A program made the position numbers and the translations under genes. The notes under the pieces are model-generated. The model searched no databases. It saw only the letters and a program-made list of their open reading frames with translations, and was not told the DNA's origin. Below, in pieces: positions 34,120 through 42,074 of a stretch of 64,000 nucleotides of DNA; within the stretch, counting starts at the first letter, position 1; the number at the start of each line of letters is the position of its first letter. Source of the stretch: Ferribacterium limneticum (GTDB lineage: Bacteria > Pseudomonadota > Gammaproteobacteria > Burkholderiales > Rhodocyclaceae); contig NZ_CP075191.1 of NCBI RefSeq assembly GCF_020510625.1, forward strand, positions 3,635,501 through 3,699,500, written 5' to 3'.

Positions 34120-34188
34120 CATACTAGGAAAAGCGCTATCAAAGTTTTCGAAAAAGCTGGGGGTGGGGGTATAAAAAATCGGTAAAAA
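34120..34188 (-). promoter_or_regulatory. KdpE-type promoter of kdpFABC
   Basis: Minus-strand TTTTTAC-N4-TTTTTAT (34171-34188) followed by a C-run lies 43 bp upstream of CCTAGTATG (34120-34128), the presumed -10 (TAGTAT). It is about 80 bp upstream of the first start codon (34087). E. coli has a comparable T-rich KdpE site ahead of kdpF. There is no -35 consensus. The same box-to--10 layout occurs at 27980-28047. Confidence 0.75.
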
Positions 34189-34385
34189 CCACGTCTGGAT
34201 CCATGTCCGACAATGGATCAACTCGAATTCATCCGCCATGCAACAACCATCGGTATCGGCTTTGCATTCGCAGTTCCGGAATGCTGCTGCACTCCATGCT
34301 GTCCTACAGTTCAGCGAGATTGGCTGTCGAAGAGCTGCTTAATAGAGTATTTCTGACCGAATCAGCCTGCAGGCCGAAGACCGCA

Positions 34386-34620
34386 ATGGCCGAATTGTTG
34401 CCTGATTTCATCGACACACCCCCGCCTGACTCCTGCATATTTTGTCGTCTGGTAAATGGCGAGATCCCGTCTGCCAAAGTGTATGAGGATGATTCAACTA
34501 TTGCCTTTTTGGACCTTGGCCAAGTCAACCCTGGGCATGTCCTGATTGCAGTCAAGCGCCACGCCGCCACTCTGATTGACATCACACCTGAAGAGGCGGC
34601 TGCGGCCATGAAAATGATGG
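34386..34620 (+). pseudogene. HIT-family hydrolase remnant, 3'-truncated
   Basis: From ATG 34386 the frame encodes a normal start of a histidine-triad protein: PDSCIFCRLVNGEIPSAKVYEDD and AFLDLGQVNPGHVLIAVKRHA, then ITPEEAAAAMKMM. Intact HIT proteins go on for about 60 residues to the active-site HxHxH triad. Here similarity stops near 34620 and unrelated residues follow to a stop at 34806-34808, with no HxHxH. The catalytic part is missing, so this is a broken gene, probably cut by a rearrangement at the left end of the accessory block. Confidence 0.7.
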
Positions 34621-34952
34621 CATTGCTTTATCTTGGCCCCGCAAAGACCCTTCTGCCACTCAACTTGGAGAAGTTGCACAAAGAATTCGGCAGGCGTTTG
34701 GAGAGTCATGAATCTAACAGCAGTAATGACCGGACTGTTCGCATTGGGCCGACCTCCGGCAGCTTCCAAAATCGAGCGGTTGTTCGAGTGACTGAATTGC
34801 CGAATTGACGAGTGGCAGCAACTGGCCGAGTACTGAAGTAGCGATATTCAAACTCCGTGACCTCCATTCCTGGCCGCAGCCCGTTGAACTACGGGATACC
34901 TCGGTGTTCGGTTTTATCTCCAATGATTACACCAGCAACCCTGGCACACAGA
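34621..34952. other. Stretch without intact gene after the HIT remnant
   Basis: 332 bp carrying only short scraps. One is a 27-codon frame at 34709-34792 (MNLTAVMTGLFALGRPP...ERLFE) that looks like the first residues of some gene, followed by a frame around 34803-34830 (EWQQLAEY) that stops. I read it as debris of one or more genes lost when the accessory block formed. No repeat or recombinase site was seen. Confidence 0.4.
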
Positions 34953-35942
34953 TCAAGCAGATTGCTCAGATTCACCAACTCCCTGCCGAGCGTCGCGGAA
35001 GGCTCGCCGATACGACGACGGCGATGTGTGCACCTGGTTCGAAAAATATTGGCGTAGCGATAGCGCTGTGCCAAAGCCTACTTCTGCCGCAACCCGCTCA
35101 ATCGGCATATCCGTTGTCTCCAATAATTGCTGCGCTCTCGCGATACGCTCGAAAGCCAGCCACTTGACCACGGTCGTGCCGGTGGCCTCGCGAAATCGCC
35201 GGGTAAAAGTCCGCCGACTCATCCGCGCTATATCGGCCAGCACATCCAAAGACAGTGGCTCTGAAAGATGCTCTCGCGCCCACTGAAGCACACCCGGCAG
35301 GCGGCTCTCGCTGGGCAGAATCGGCACCGGCTGTTCGATGTATTGCGCCTGTCCGCCTTGGCGATGCGGCGGCGTCACCAGCAGTCGCGCCACACGATTT
35401 GCAACATCGGCCCCGTGGCGCTGGCGCACGAGGTTTAGACAGCAGTCAATCGCGGCCACCGTCCCGGCAGAGGTGATGACATCGCCGTCATCGACATAAA
35501 GCACGTCGGGATGAAAGTCTGCCTTCGGAAAGCGCTGTGCGAAAAGCTCACGGCAGGCCCAATGGGTGGTTGCACGCCGTCCATCGAGTAGTCCCGCATC
35601 CCCCAACACGAAAGCGCCCAGACAGAGTCCTACAACCTGGGCACCGTGGGCATTGGCTTGTTGCAGCGCATCCGTCAACGTAATTGGGGCGACGTGTTCC
35701 GGGTGATTCCAGGCAGGGACGACGACGATATCGGCCTTGGCCATTAACTCCAGGCCGTCGGGCACCTCAATCTCTACGCCCTGATCGCTGCGTATGCGGC
35801 CAGGCGTGGGGGCGCAGTACCGCACTTCGTAAGGCGGCAGGCCGCTGGGCGCAGGTTCGATGCCGAACACCATACCGGGCACCGAGAGATGGAACAGGCT
35901 GACGCCTTCGTAGGCGAGGACAGCGACGCGGATGGGCGGCAT
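34953..35942 (-). CDS. GlxA-type AraC-family transcriptional regulator (DJ-1/PfpI fused to AraC HTH)
   Basis: 329 aa from the ATG at 35942, which has GGAGG 5 nt upstream; the frame is open 12 codons further. The N-terminal two-thirds are a DJ-1/PfpI-like domain (PPIRVAVLAYEGVSLFHLSVP; GAQVVGLCLGAFVLGDAGLLDGRRATTHW, with the nucleophile-elbow Cys). The C-terminal AraC domain (about residues 225-320) has LDVLADIARMSRRTFTRRF and ERVAAEVGFGTALSLRQYF. It diverges from the isochorismatase gene and probably controls it through the twin TTGG-N-CCAA sites in between. Confidence 0.93.
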   Translation of the reverse strand: MPPIRVAVLAYEGVSLFHLSVPGMVFGIEPAPSGLPPYEVRYCAPTPGRIRSDQGVEIEVPDGLELMAKADIVVVPAWNHPEHVAPITLTDALQQANAHGAQVVGLCLGAFVLGDAGLLDGRRATTHWACRELFAQRFPKADFHPDVLYVDDGDVITSAGTVAAIDCCLNLVRQRHGADVANRVARLLVTPPHRQGGQAQYIEQPVPILPSESRLPGVLQWAREHLSEPLSLDVLADIARMSRRTFTRRFREATGTTVVKWLAFERIARAQQLLETTDMPIERVAAEVGFGTALSLRQYFSNQVHTSPSSYRRAFRDARQGVGESEQSA

Positions 35943-35969
35943 GAAACCTCCAAATACAGAGAAAGCATT

Positions 35970-36006
35970 TTGGCCCAATTATATCGAAACAAGTTATTTG
36001 GGCCAA
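35970..36006. promoter_or_regulatory. Twin TTGG-N-CCAA operator between divergent genes
   Basis: TTGGCCCAA (35970-35978) and TTGGGCCAA (35998-36006) are perfect reverse complements of each other, and each is itself a TTGG-N-CCAA palindrome. The centres are 28 bp apart, with an AT-rich spacer that could contain the regulator's promoter. This suggests two sites on one DNA face region for the GlxA/AraC-type regulator. Confidence 0.6.
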
Positions 36007-36114
36007 TGGTGCGTTATTCAGCCTTTCGCGAAAATTCAGGCAGCGCATCACCGAACCCTTCTCGGTTCGCCTTTACCCCCCAAAGAACCATCACCTGAAA
36101 TAAAGAGGCAATCC

Positions 36115-36666
36115 ATGAGCAAACGAGCAGTCGTCGTCGTAGACCTTCAAAACGAGTACCTGCCCACTGGCAAGCTGCCACTGGTCGGGATCGAAGCTGC
36201 CCTGGCAAACGCCGCTCGCATCATTTCCTCGGCGCGCGCCAAGAGCGAATTGCTCATCCATGTCCGGCATGAGTTCGCAACGCCCGATGCGCCTGTTTTT
36301 GTGCCGGGAAGCGATGGCGCGCAGATCATCCCCGCCGTCGCCCCGATCGCCGGCGAACCGGTCGTCGTCAAGAACTACCCCAACTCGTTCCGCGACACGG
36401 GGCTGAAGCAGATGTTGGACGAACAGGGCGTCACAGAACTGGTGGTGATTGGTGCGATGAGCCACATGTGCGTGGAAGCCACCACCCGCGCCGCCGCCGA
36501 CTTCGGCTACCCCGTCACTGTGGTGCACGATGCTTGCGCAACGATGGATCTCCAATTCGGCGCAACAGTGGTGCCCGCAGCCCAGGTGCATGCCACCGCG
36601 ATGGCGGCACTGGCATTCGCATACGGCACGATCACCAGCACAGCCGAGTACCTGGCGCAGATCTGA
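36115..36666 (+). CDS. Isochorismatase-family cysteine hydrolase
   Basis: 183 aa from ATG 36115, preceded by AGAGG. The catalytic triad is visible: Asp in VVVDLQNEY, Lys in VVKNYPNSF and Cys in GAMSHMCVEATTRAAADFGY. Such enzymes hydrolyse isochorismate, nicotinamide, N-carbamoyl amides or similar small molecules; the substrate is not determinable. The frame is open further upstream, but that part covers the operator region. It leads a plus-strand set with the MBL-fold and SnoaL-like genes. Confidence 0.92.
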   Translation: MSKRAVVVVDLQNEYLPTGKLPLVGIEAALANAARIISSARAKSELLIHVRHEFATPDAPVFVPGSDGAQIIPAVAPIAGEPVVVKNYPNSFRDTGLKQMLDEQGVTELVVIGAMSHMCVEATTRAAADFGYPVTVVHDACATMDLQFGATVVPAAQVHATAMAALAFAYGTITSTAEYLAQI

Positions 36667-36708
36667 GTGCGAACCGTTAAAACAAGCAATTTTCTCCGGA
36701 GCACAAAA

Positions 36709-37632
36709 ATGAAATCACCCCAATCTTTAAGCACCACATGCAGCCTGATGTGTGCACTGCTGCTCGGCATCGGCATTGCCGGTACGGTTCAAGCGCATGA
36801 AGCCGGTCACGCCCACTCTGCCAAAGCGAAGGCTGCGACTCGGCAGGTCGGATTTCAACTGATCCGCAATGCCACGATGAAACTCACCTATGCAGGCACC
36901 ACCTTCCTGATCGACCCCATGCTGGCTGTCAAAGGTGCCTACAAAGGCTTTGATGGCACGCCGCGAAGCGAATTGCGCAATCCGCTGGTTGATCTGCCGG
37001 TGCCGATTGCCGACGTACTCAAAGCCGACGCGATCATCCTGAGTCATATTCACGAAGACCACTGGGACCCGGCCGCGCGCTATCTGGTACCGCGTACGAT
37101 GACCATTTTTACCCAGGATGAAAAGGATGCAGCCAAGGTGCGCGAGGACGGTTTCACCGATGTACGCGTACTTACCGAAGAGGGTCTTGATTTCAAGGGT
37201 ACCCGTCTGATCAAAACTCTCGGCAAACACGGCAGCAACCACTTCTTTGCCGTACCCCAGTTGGCCGAGCTTCTCGGCGACGTGATGGGCATCGTGTTCG
37301 TTCGCCCGAACCATCCCACCGCCTATGTGGCTGGCGACACCATATGGAACAAGAATGTCGAAGACGCTCTCACCCGCTATCAACCTGATGTTGTGTTCCT
37401 CAACACTGGGTACGCCCAGGTCAATGGTTTCGATGGATCCATCATCATGGGCAAGGACGATGTGGCGCGCGCCTACCGGTTCTCGCCCAAGGCCAGTATC
37501 GTCGGAGTCCACATGGAGTCGGTTAACCACGCCATGCTTACGCGCGAGGAGCTGCGTACCTTCATCAACGAGCAAAAACTGGACAAGCGACGCGTCTTGG
37601 TGCCTGACGATGGGCAGAGTTATCGATTCTGA
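36709..37632 (+). CDS. Exported MBL-fold metal-dependent hydrolase (UlaG-like)
   Basis: 307 aa from ATG 36709 (CGGAG upstream). The signal peptide runs to about residue 27 (MCALLLGIGIAGTVQA) and is followed by a His-rich linker (HEAGHAHSAK). The metallo-beta-lactamase fold has the metal ligands in ILSHIHEDHWDP, a later histidine in KHGSNHF, and AGDTIW; HMESVNHAMLT is near the C-terminus. UlaG-like proteins are usually cytosolic lactonases; an exported one is less common. It sits 42 bp after the isochorismatase-like gene. Substrate unknown. Confidence 0.87.
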   Translation: MKSPQSLSTTCSLMCALLLGIGIAGTVQAHEAGHAHSAKAKAATRQVGFQLIRNATMKLTYAGTTFLIDPMLAVKGAYKGFDGTPRSELRNPLVDLPVPIADVLKADAIILSHIHEDHWDPAARYLVPRTMTIFTQDEKDAAKVREDGFTDVRVLTEEGLDFKGTRLIKTLGKHGSNHFFAVPQLAELLGDVMGIVFVRPNHPTAYVAGDTIWNKNVEDALTRYQPDVVFLNTGYAQVNGFDGSIIMGKDDVARAYRFSPKASIVGVHMESVNHAMLTREELRTFINEQKLDKRRVLVPDDGQSYRF

Positions 37633-37686
37633 ACAGCGCACTGGCGCAATAGTCTTCCCACAATGTTTTTTACCAAGGAGTGCACC

Positions 37687-38076
37687 GTGAGCAATATTGA
37701 CATCGCAAAAAACTACATCAAGGCCGTACAGACTGGCAACCAAGCCACACTGGGGAGCCTCATTTCACCCGATGTTGTTTGGCATCAGCCCGGCAACAAT
37801 CAGTTTTCCGGCGTGCACCGTGGCATGGCTGCGGTCGGGCCGATGCTGGGCAAAATGATGGAAACGTCGAATGGAACGTTCGCAATCACTCGTGCCGACC
37901 ACTACATGGCCAATGGCGACTGGGTGGCTATCACCCTGGAGTTCGGTGGCGAAGCAAATGGCATCAAGCTCAAGCAACCCGGTGTGGACCTGATCCGCAT
38001 CGAAGGGGGCAAGATCGCTGAGGTTCGCCTGTTCTCCAGTAACCAGGCTCAAGAAGACGCATTCTGGGGGCATTAA
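37687..38076 (+). CDS. SnoaL-like/NTF2-fold protein
   Basis: 129 aa from the GTG at 37687, which has AAGGAGTG about 5 nt upstream; the frame extends eight codons further to an ATG. A single NTF2-like alpha+beta barrel: IAKNYIKAVQTGNQATLGSLISPDVVWHQPG, then GGKIAEVRLFSSNQAQEDAFWG. This fold hosts varied enzymes and binding proteins (polyketide cyclases, limonene hydrolase-like). It is third in the plus-strand set and convergent with the MaoC remnant. Confidence 0.85.
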   Translation: MSNIDIAKNYIKAVQTGNQATLGSLISPDVVWHQPGNNQFSGVHRGMAAVGPMLGKMMETSNGTFAITRADHYMANGDWVAITLEFGGEANGIKLKQPGVDLIRIEGGKIAEVRLFSSNQAQEDAFWGH

Positions 38077-38140
38077 CCGGTAGCGCATTGCACACTGCCC
38101 GTGTCGAAGCAATTGGCACGTGCGGGTGTTTAGCGAATCT

Positions 38141-38395
38141 TCATTGCGCAATGTTCCTTTTGACAACGAGATTAGCCACAAAAATCTGAACGACCTTGCT
38201 GAGGTTTTTGAATGTGCTTATACGAGCCTTGACCATGCCTTGTTCCGGCCTGGATTTAGACGGGCGCACCTCAAGAATCTCGATCTCCAGATAGAGCTCA
38301 TCATCGGCTCGAACCGGTTGGTACCACTTCATTTCATCCAAGCCAGCACCGATGATTCCGCCTACGGGTTTGAATTCACTTTCGAAAACAGTCGC
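38141..38395 (-). pseudogene. MaoC-like dehydratase remnant, 5'-truncated
   Basis: The frame encodes the C-terminal part of an acyl dehydratase of the MaoC hot-dog family: SEFKPVGGIIGAGLDEMKW, RADDELYLEIEILEVRPSKS, and FVANLVVKR at the end. The N-terminal half with the catalytic hydratase motif is absent; upstream codons (to 38479) are unrelated and run into a terminator palindrome. It marks the right end of the accessory block, as the HIT remnant marks the left. Confidence 0.7.
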
Positions 38396-38470
38396 ATGGT
38401 TACGGCGGCGGTACGCCAACCGCTGGCTGCCAGACCCACCGGCAGCAAAGGCCGAATTGCTGAAGGTCAA

Positions 38471-38508
38471 GATAAACAAAGCCCGGCATTTGCCGGGCTT
38501 TGTTTATC
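38471..38508. terminator. Perfect 18-bp palindromic terminator after amt
   Basis: GATAAACAAAGCCCGGCA / TGCCGGGCTTTGTTTATC with a 2-nt centre. GC-rich core flanked by A/T runs on both strands, so it can end transcription in both directions. It lies 38 bp past the amt stop. Confidence 0.9.
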
Positions 38509-38545
38509 TACTGTCCAACAGACTTTTCTGTCTCCCAGTCGCAAG

Positions 38546-39748
38546 CTACCAGTTCGGCTCGCGCTCCGGTGTCGCCGTGATCTTGTGAATACTGAGGTCA
38601 GCGCCCTCGTATTCTTCTTCCTGGTCGAGACGCAGGCCCAGCGTTGCCTTCAAGGCGCCATAGACCAGCGCACCGCCGGCCATGGCGACGACAATGGCCA
38701 GGGCGGTCATGATCAGTTGCGGCATGAAGGCAATGCCACCGGCGCCACCGAGCGCCTTGCTGCCGAAAATGCCGGCCGCAATGCCGCCCCAGGCGCCGCA
38801 CATGCCGTGCAGCGGCCAGACGCCCAGTACGTCATCAATCTTCCACCGGTTCTGGACCAGCGTAAACATGACAACGAAGAGGCCGCCAGCCACGCCACCA
38901 ACCACCAGCGCCCCAATCGGGTGCATCAGGTCGGAACCGGCACACACCGCCACCAGGCCAGCCAGCGGGCCGTTGTGCAGGAAGCCGGGGTCGTTCTTGC
39001 CGGCGACCAGTGCCACCAGCGTGCCACCGACCATCGCCATCAGTGAATTCAGCGCGACCAGGCCGGAAATCTTGTCGAGCGTCTGGGCGCTCATCACGTT
39101 GAAGCCGAACCAGCCAACGGTCAGAATCCAGGCGCCCAGCGCCAGGAAAGGGATCGATGACGGCGGATGGGCGGAGATCCGGCCATCCTTGCTGTAGCGC
39201 CCGTAGCGAGCGCCCAGCAGCAGCACGGCGGGCAAGGCGATCCAGCCCCCCATCGCATGCACGACGACCGAACCGGCAAAGTCATGGAACTCTTCGCCAA
39301 AGCTGGCTTTCAGCCAGGCCTGGATGCCGAAAGCCTGATTCCAGGCGATGCCTTCGAAGAAGGGATAGACGAAGCCAACCAGCAGGAAGGTGGCGATTAG
39401 CTGCGGGTGAAACTTGGCCCGCTCGGCAATGCCACCGGAGATGATGGCTGGAATCGCTGCGGCGAAAGTCAGCAAGAAGAAGAACTTGGTCAGCTCGAAA
39501 CCGTTCTTTTCCATCAACGTTTCGACGCCGGAGAAAAAATTGACGCCGTAGGCGATGCTGTAACCAACGAAGAAGTAAGCGATGGTCGACATGCCGAAAT
39601 CGCTCAGGATCTTGACCAGGGCATTGACCTGATTTTTCTTGCGAACAGTACCGACTTCGAGGAAGGCGAAGCCGGCGTGCATGGCCAGCACCATGATGGC
39701 ACCGAGCAAAATGAAGAGTACGTTGCTGCTGGATTGATACGTTTCCAT
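38546..39748 (-). CDS. amt: Ammonium transporter
   Basis: 400 aa, about 11 membrane spans, Amt/MEP/Rh family. Typical blocks: NVLFILLGAIMVLAMHAGFAFLEVG, DFAGSVVVHAMGGWIALPAVLLLG (pore His), and HPIGALVVGGVAGGLFV with WPLHGMCGAWGG. ATG 39748 follows a GGGGG run, and the frame is open 15 codons upstream. Mediates uptake of ammonium. A sigma-54 promoter with an NtrC-like box precedes it, so it should be induced under nitrogen limitation. No glnK is adjacent, unlike the usual glnK-amtB pair. Confidence 0.95.
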   Translation of the reverse strand: METYQSSSNVLFILLGAIMVLAMHAGFAFLEVGTVRKKNQVNALVKILSDFGMSTIAYFFVGYSIAYGVNFFSGVETLMEKNGFELTKFFFLLTFAAAIPAIISGGIAERAKFHPQLIATFLLVGFVYPFFEGIAWNQAFGIQAWLKASFGEEFHDFAGSVVVHAMGGWIALPAVLLLGARYGRYSKDGRISAHPPSSIPFLALGAWILTVGWFGFNVMSAQTLDKISGLVALNSLMAMVGGTLVALVAGKNDPGFLHNGPLAGLVAVCAGSDLMHPIGALVVGGVAGGLFVVMFTLVQNRWKIDDVLGVWPLHGMCGAWGGIAAGIFGSKALGGAGGIAFMPQLIMTALAIVVAMAGGALVYGALKATLGLRLDQEEEYEGADLSIHKITATPEREPNW

Positions 39749-39781
39749 GAAACCCCCAAAAACAAAGATTGGAAAGCTGGA

Positions 39782-39867
39782 AGCAAGCACCATTCCAGTG
39801 CATTAAAAATGTTACAAATCAGTGCATTGCAAACATCATTGCGCAACACAAGGCACCGACTTGGTGC
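39782..39867 (-). promoter_or_regulatory. Sigma-54 promoter with NtrC-like box upstream of amt
   Basis: The minus strand of 39782-39797 reads TGGAATGGTGCTTGCT: GG and GC exactly 10 bp apart, matching the sigma-54 consensus TGGCAY-N5-TTGCW with one mismatch. Transcription would start near 39771, about 23 bp before the ATG. The palindrome GCACC-N5-GGTGC at 39853-39867 matches an NtrC site and lies about 90 bp upstream of that start. CAGTGCATT is also repeated (39796 and 39820). Confidence 0.8.
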
Positions 39868-39907
39868 GATTGCAGACAATCGCGCTCGATAGCGGTGCGC
39901 CAGCGCC

Positions 39908-41137
39908 TCATTTCGGCGCAAGTTCTGCCGGCAGTAAAACCCACATCCGGCCAGTCTGTTTCATCCGCCCCGCCTGTTCGCCGGCTTCCTTGCCGAAGCC
40001 CCAGAAGAAGTCGGCACGCACAGCCCCCTTGATCGCCCCACCGGTATCCTGCGCCATGACCAAACGGTTCAACGACGCCGCCGAGTTCGGATGGGTCGTC
40101 GCCAGAAAGACCGGCGAACCGAGCGGCACCGAACGCGGATCGACAGCAATGCTGCGCTCCGCCGTCAGCGGCACGCCGAGAGCGCCGATTGGCCCGTCGT
40201 TGCTGTTTGGCACTTCGCGGAAGAAGACATAGCTCGGATTCGTATTGAGCAGATTATCCAGACGTGCCGGGTTGGCCCGAGCCCAGGCCTGGATGCCCTG
40301 CATCGACGCCTCTTCCAGCTTCAACTCGCCACGCTCGACCAGCGCCTTGCCGATGGACTGATAGGGATGCCCGTTCTGGTCGGCGTAATTCAGGCGAACC
40401 ATGCCGCCATCGGCCAGCTTGACCCGCCCCGAACCTTGCACCTGCAGGAAGAACAGCTCGACGGCATCGTCGACATAGAGCAGCGTCTTGCTCGGCACCT
40501 TGTCGCCACGCGCCGAGATTTCGGCCCGCGACCAGTAGGGCACTACCTTGTTGCCCTCCAGGCGGCCACGCACGCGCTTGTCCTTGAGCTCCGGGAAGAC
40601 GGCGGACAGGTCGATGGTCAGCAGATCGTCAGGCACCCCCCGCACCGGCTGCTCATAAGCTTTCGCCCGCGTCCGGCTGCCCCGCAACAAGGGTTCGTAA
40701 TAGCCGGTGACCAGTCCGTTAACGGCGCCATCGCCATTGGCGATCGCGTAAGGTTTCAGATGCTGCTCGAAGAAACGCCGCGCCTCGCCCCCCGATTGGC
40801 CATCCACCGCTTTCGCCAACTCGCAGACACGTTTCCAGCCCGCCGCATTCCCCCGTCCGGCAATACCGCGACAGGACTGCATGAAGGCCGGCCAGGCCGC
40901 GGCCAGATCATCTTCTGCCCAGCCCGGCAAATCACCCCAGTTGGCAGGGCTATATGAACGGCTGAATGCTGGTACGGGCGTTGGCAGCGGCGTAACTGCC
41001 GGACAGAGCGGGCAGGCCGGACACGGTGCACAAGCGCCAGGCGTAGCCGCGGGCTTCGGCGCCGACGTGGGCGGCACGGTCGAACACGCGGCCAGAAAGC
41101 CGACAAATAAAAGGGCTGCAACTTGGATTTTTCGCAT
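39908..41137 (-). CDS. mltA: Membrane-bound lytic murein transglycosylase A
   Basis: 409 aa. The lipoprotein signal ends at LAACS (residues 17-21), so it is probably outer-membrane anchored. After a Pro/Cys-rich linker the MltA domain has ANWGDLPGWAEDDL, VTGYYEPLLRGSRT, the double-psi barrel and 3D domain with SIAVDPRSVPLGSPVFLATTHP and MAQDTGGAIKGAVRADFFWGFG (catalytic Asp). It cleaves peptidoglycan with formation of 1,6-anhydro-muramyl ends. The ATG at 41137 starts MRKIQVAALLFVG; the frame extends upstream without meaning. Divergent from the DUF815 ATPase gene. Confidence 0.95.
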   Translation of the reverse strand: MRKIQVAALLFVGFLAACSTVPPTSAPKPAATPGACAPCPACPLCPAVTPLPTPVPAFSRSYSPANWGDLPGWAEDDLAAAWPAFMQSCRGIAGRGNAAGWKRVCELAKAVDGQSGGEARRFFEQHLKPYAIANGDGAVNGLVTGYYEPLLRGSRTRAKAYEQPVRGVPDDLLTIDLSAVFPELKDKRVRGRLEGNKVVPYWSRAEISARGDKVPSKTLLYVDDAVELFFLQVQGSGRVKLADGGMVRLNYADQNGHPYQSIGKALVERGELKLEEASMQGIQAWARANPARLDNLLNTNPSYVFFREVPNSNDGPIGALGVPLTAERSIAVDPRSVPLGSPVFLATTHPNSAASLNRLVMAQDTGGAIKGAVRADFFWGFGKEAGEQAGRMKQTGRMWVLLPAELAPK

Positions 41138-41183
41138 GGCTTTCGCTAGAGTTCTCGATTTGCCGCGAAGTATACCCGCCCCC

Positions 41184-42074
41184 ATGACCGATTCCCCGCA
41201 ACTGGAACGCCTGCTTGCCCTGGCCGAAGCCGCCCTGGCCCGCCTCGACGCCGCCCTGCCCCCGCCGCTGCCGCAACCCGACTGGCAATCTGCCGTCGCT
41301 TTCCGTTGGCGCAAGAGCAATGGCCGTGGCTGGCTACAGGCCGTCCGCCACCCGCACCCGATCCGCCTGTCCGATCTCGAAACGATCGACGATCAGAAGG
41401 AGCGCATTGCTGCCAACACTCGCCAGTTCGTCGCCGGCAACCCGGCCAACAACGTACTGCTGACCGGCTCGCGCGGCTCCGGCAAGTCGTCGCTGGTTAA
41501 GGCCATGCTCAACGAGTTTTCCGCCAAGGGACTGCGCCTGATCGAGGTGGACAAGGACGATCTGGTCGAGCTGGCCGACATCATCGACCTGTTGGAAGGA
41601 CGCCCGGAAAAGTTCATCATCTTCTGCGACGACCTCTCCTTCGAAGCCGGCGAGACGGCCTACAAGGCACTGAAATCGGTGCTCGACGGCTCGGTCGCGG
41701 CACCGCCCGACAACGTACTGATCTACGCCACGTCGAACCGCCGCCATCTGATGCCGGAGTATTTTTCGGAAAACCTCGAAACGCACACCGTCAATGGTGA
41801 AATCCGTCCCGGCGACACGACGGAAGAAAAGGTCTCGCTGTCCGACCGCTTCGGCCTGTGGATTTCCTTCTACCCGTTCAGCCAGGAAGACTACCTCGCC
41901 GTCTTCCAGCACTGGGCGCGCGAACTCGGCGTACCTGAAAACGTCATCGCCGACAGCGAGCGCGAGGCGCTGAACTGGTCGCTCGGTCGAGGCTCACGCT
42001 CCGGGCGCGTCGCCTGGCAATTTGCCAAGGATCTGGCCGGCCGCCAGAAACCCGCCAGGAAGAAAGCCAAATGA
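41184..42074 (+). CDS. DUF815-family AAA+ ATPase
   Basis: 296 aa from ATG 41184. The Walker A is LLTGSRGSGKSSLVKAM, Walker B is FIIFCDDLSFE and sensor-like YATSNRRHLMPE follows; FSQEDYLAVFQHWA and GRGSRSGRVAWQFAKD lie in the lid region. DUF815 proteins are conserved AAA+ ATPases of unknown client, resembling DnaA/ClpX-type folds. It overlaps the mutT-thiE fusion by 4 bp. An operon with the next gene is probable. Confidence 0.9.
   Translation: MTDSPQLERLLALAEAALARLDAALPPPLPQPDWQSAVAFRWRKSNGRGWLQAVRHPHPIRLSDLETIDDQKERIAANTRQFVAGNPANNVLLTGSRGSGKSSLVKAMLNEFSAKGLRLIEVDKDDLVELADIIDLLEGRPEKFIIFCDDLSFEAGETAYKALKSVLDGSVAAPPDNVLIYATSNRRHLMPEYFSENLETHTVNGEIRPGDTTEEKVSLSDRFGLWISFYPFSQEDYLAVFQHWARELGVPENVIADSEREALNWSLGRGSRSGRVAWQFAKDLAGRQKPARKKAK

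Noticed and set aside
38396..38479. Upstream codons of the MaoC frame as a real N-terminus
   Set aside because: They encode a signal-like stretch unrelated to MaoC proteins and run into the perfect terminator palindrome.
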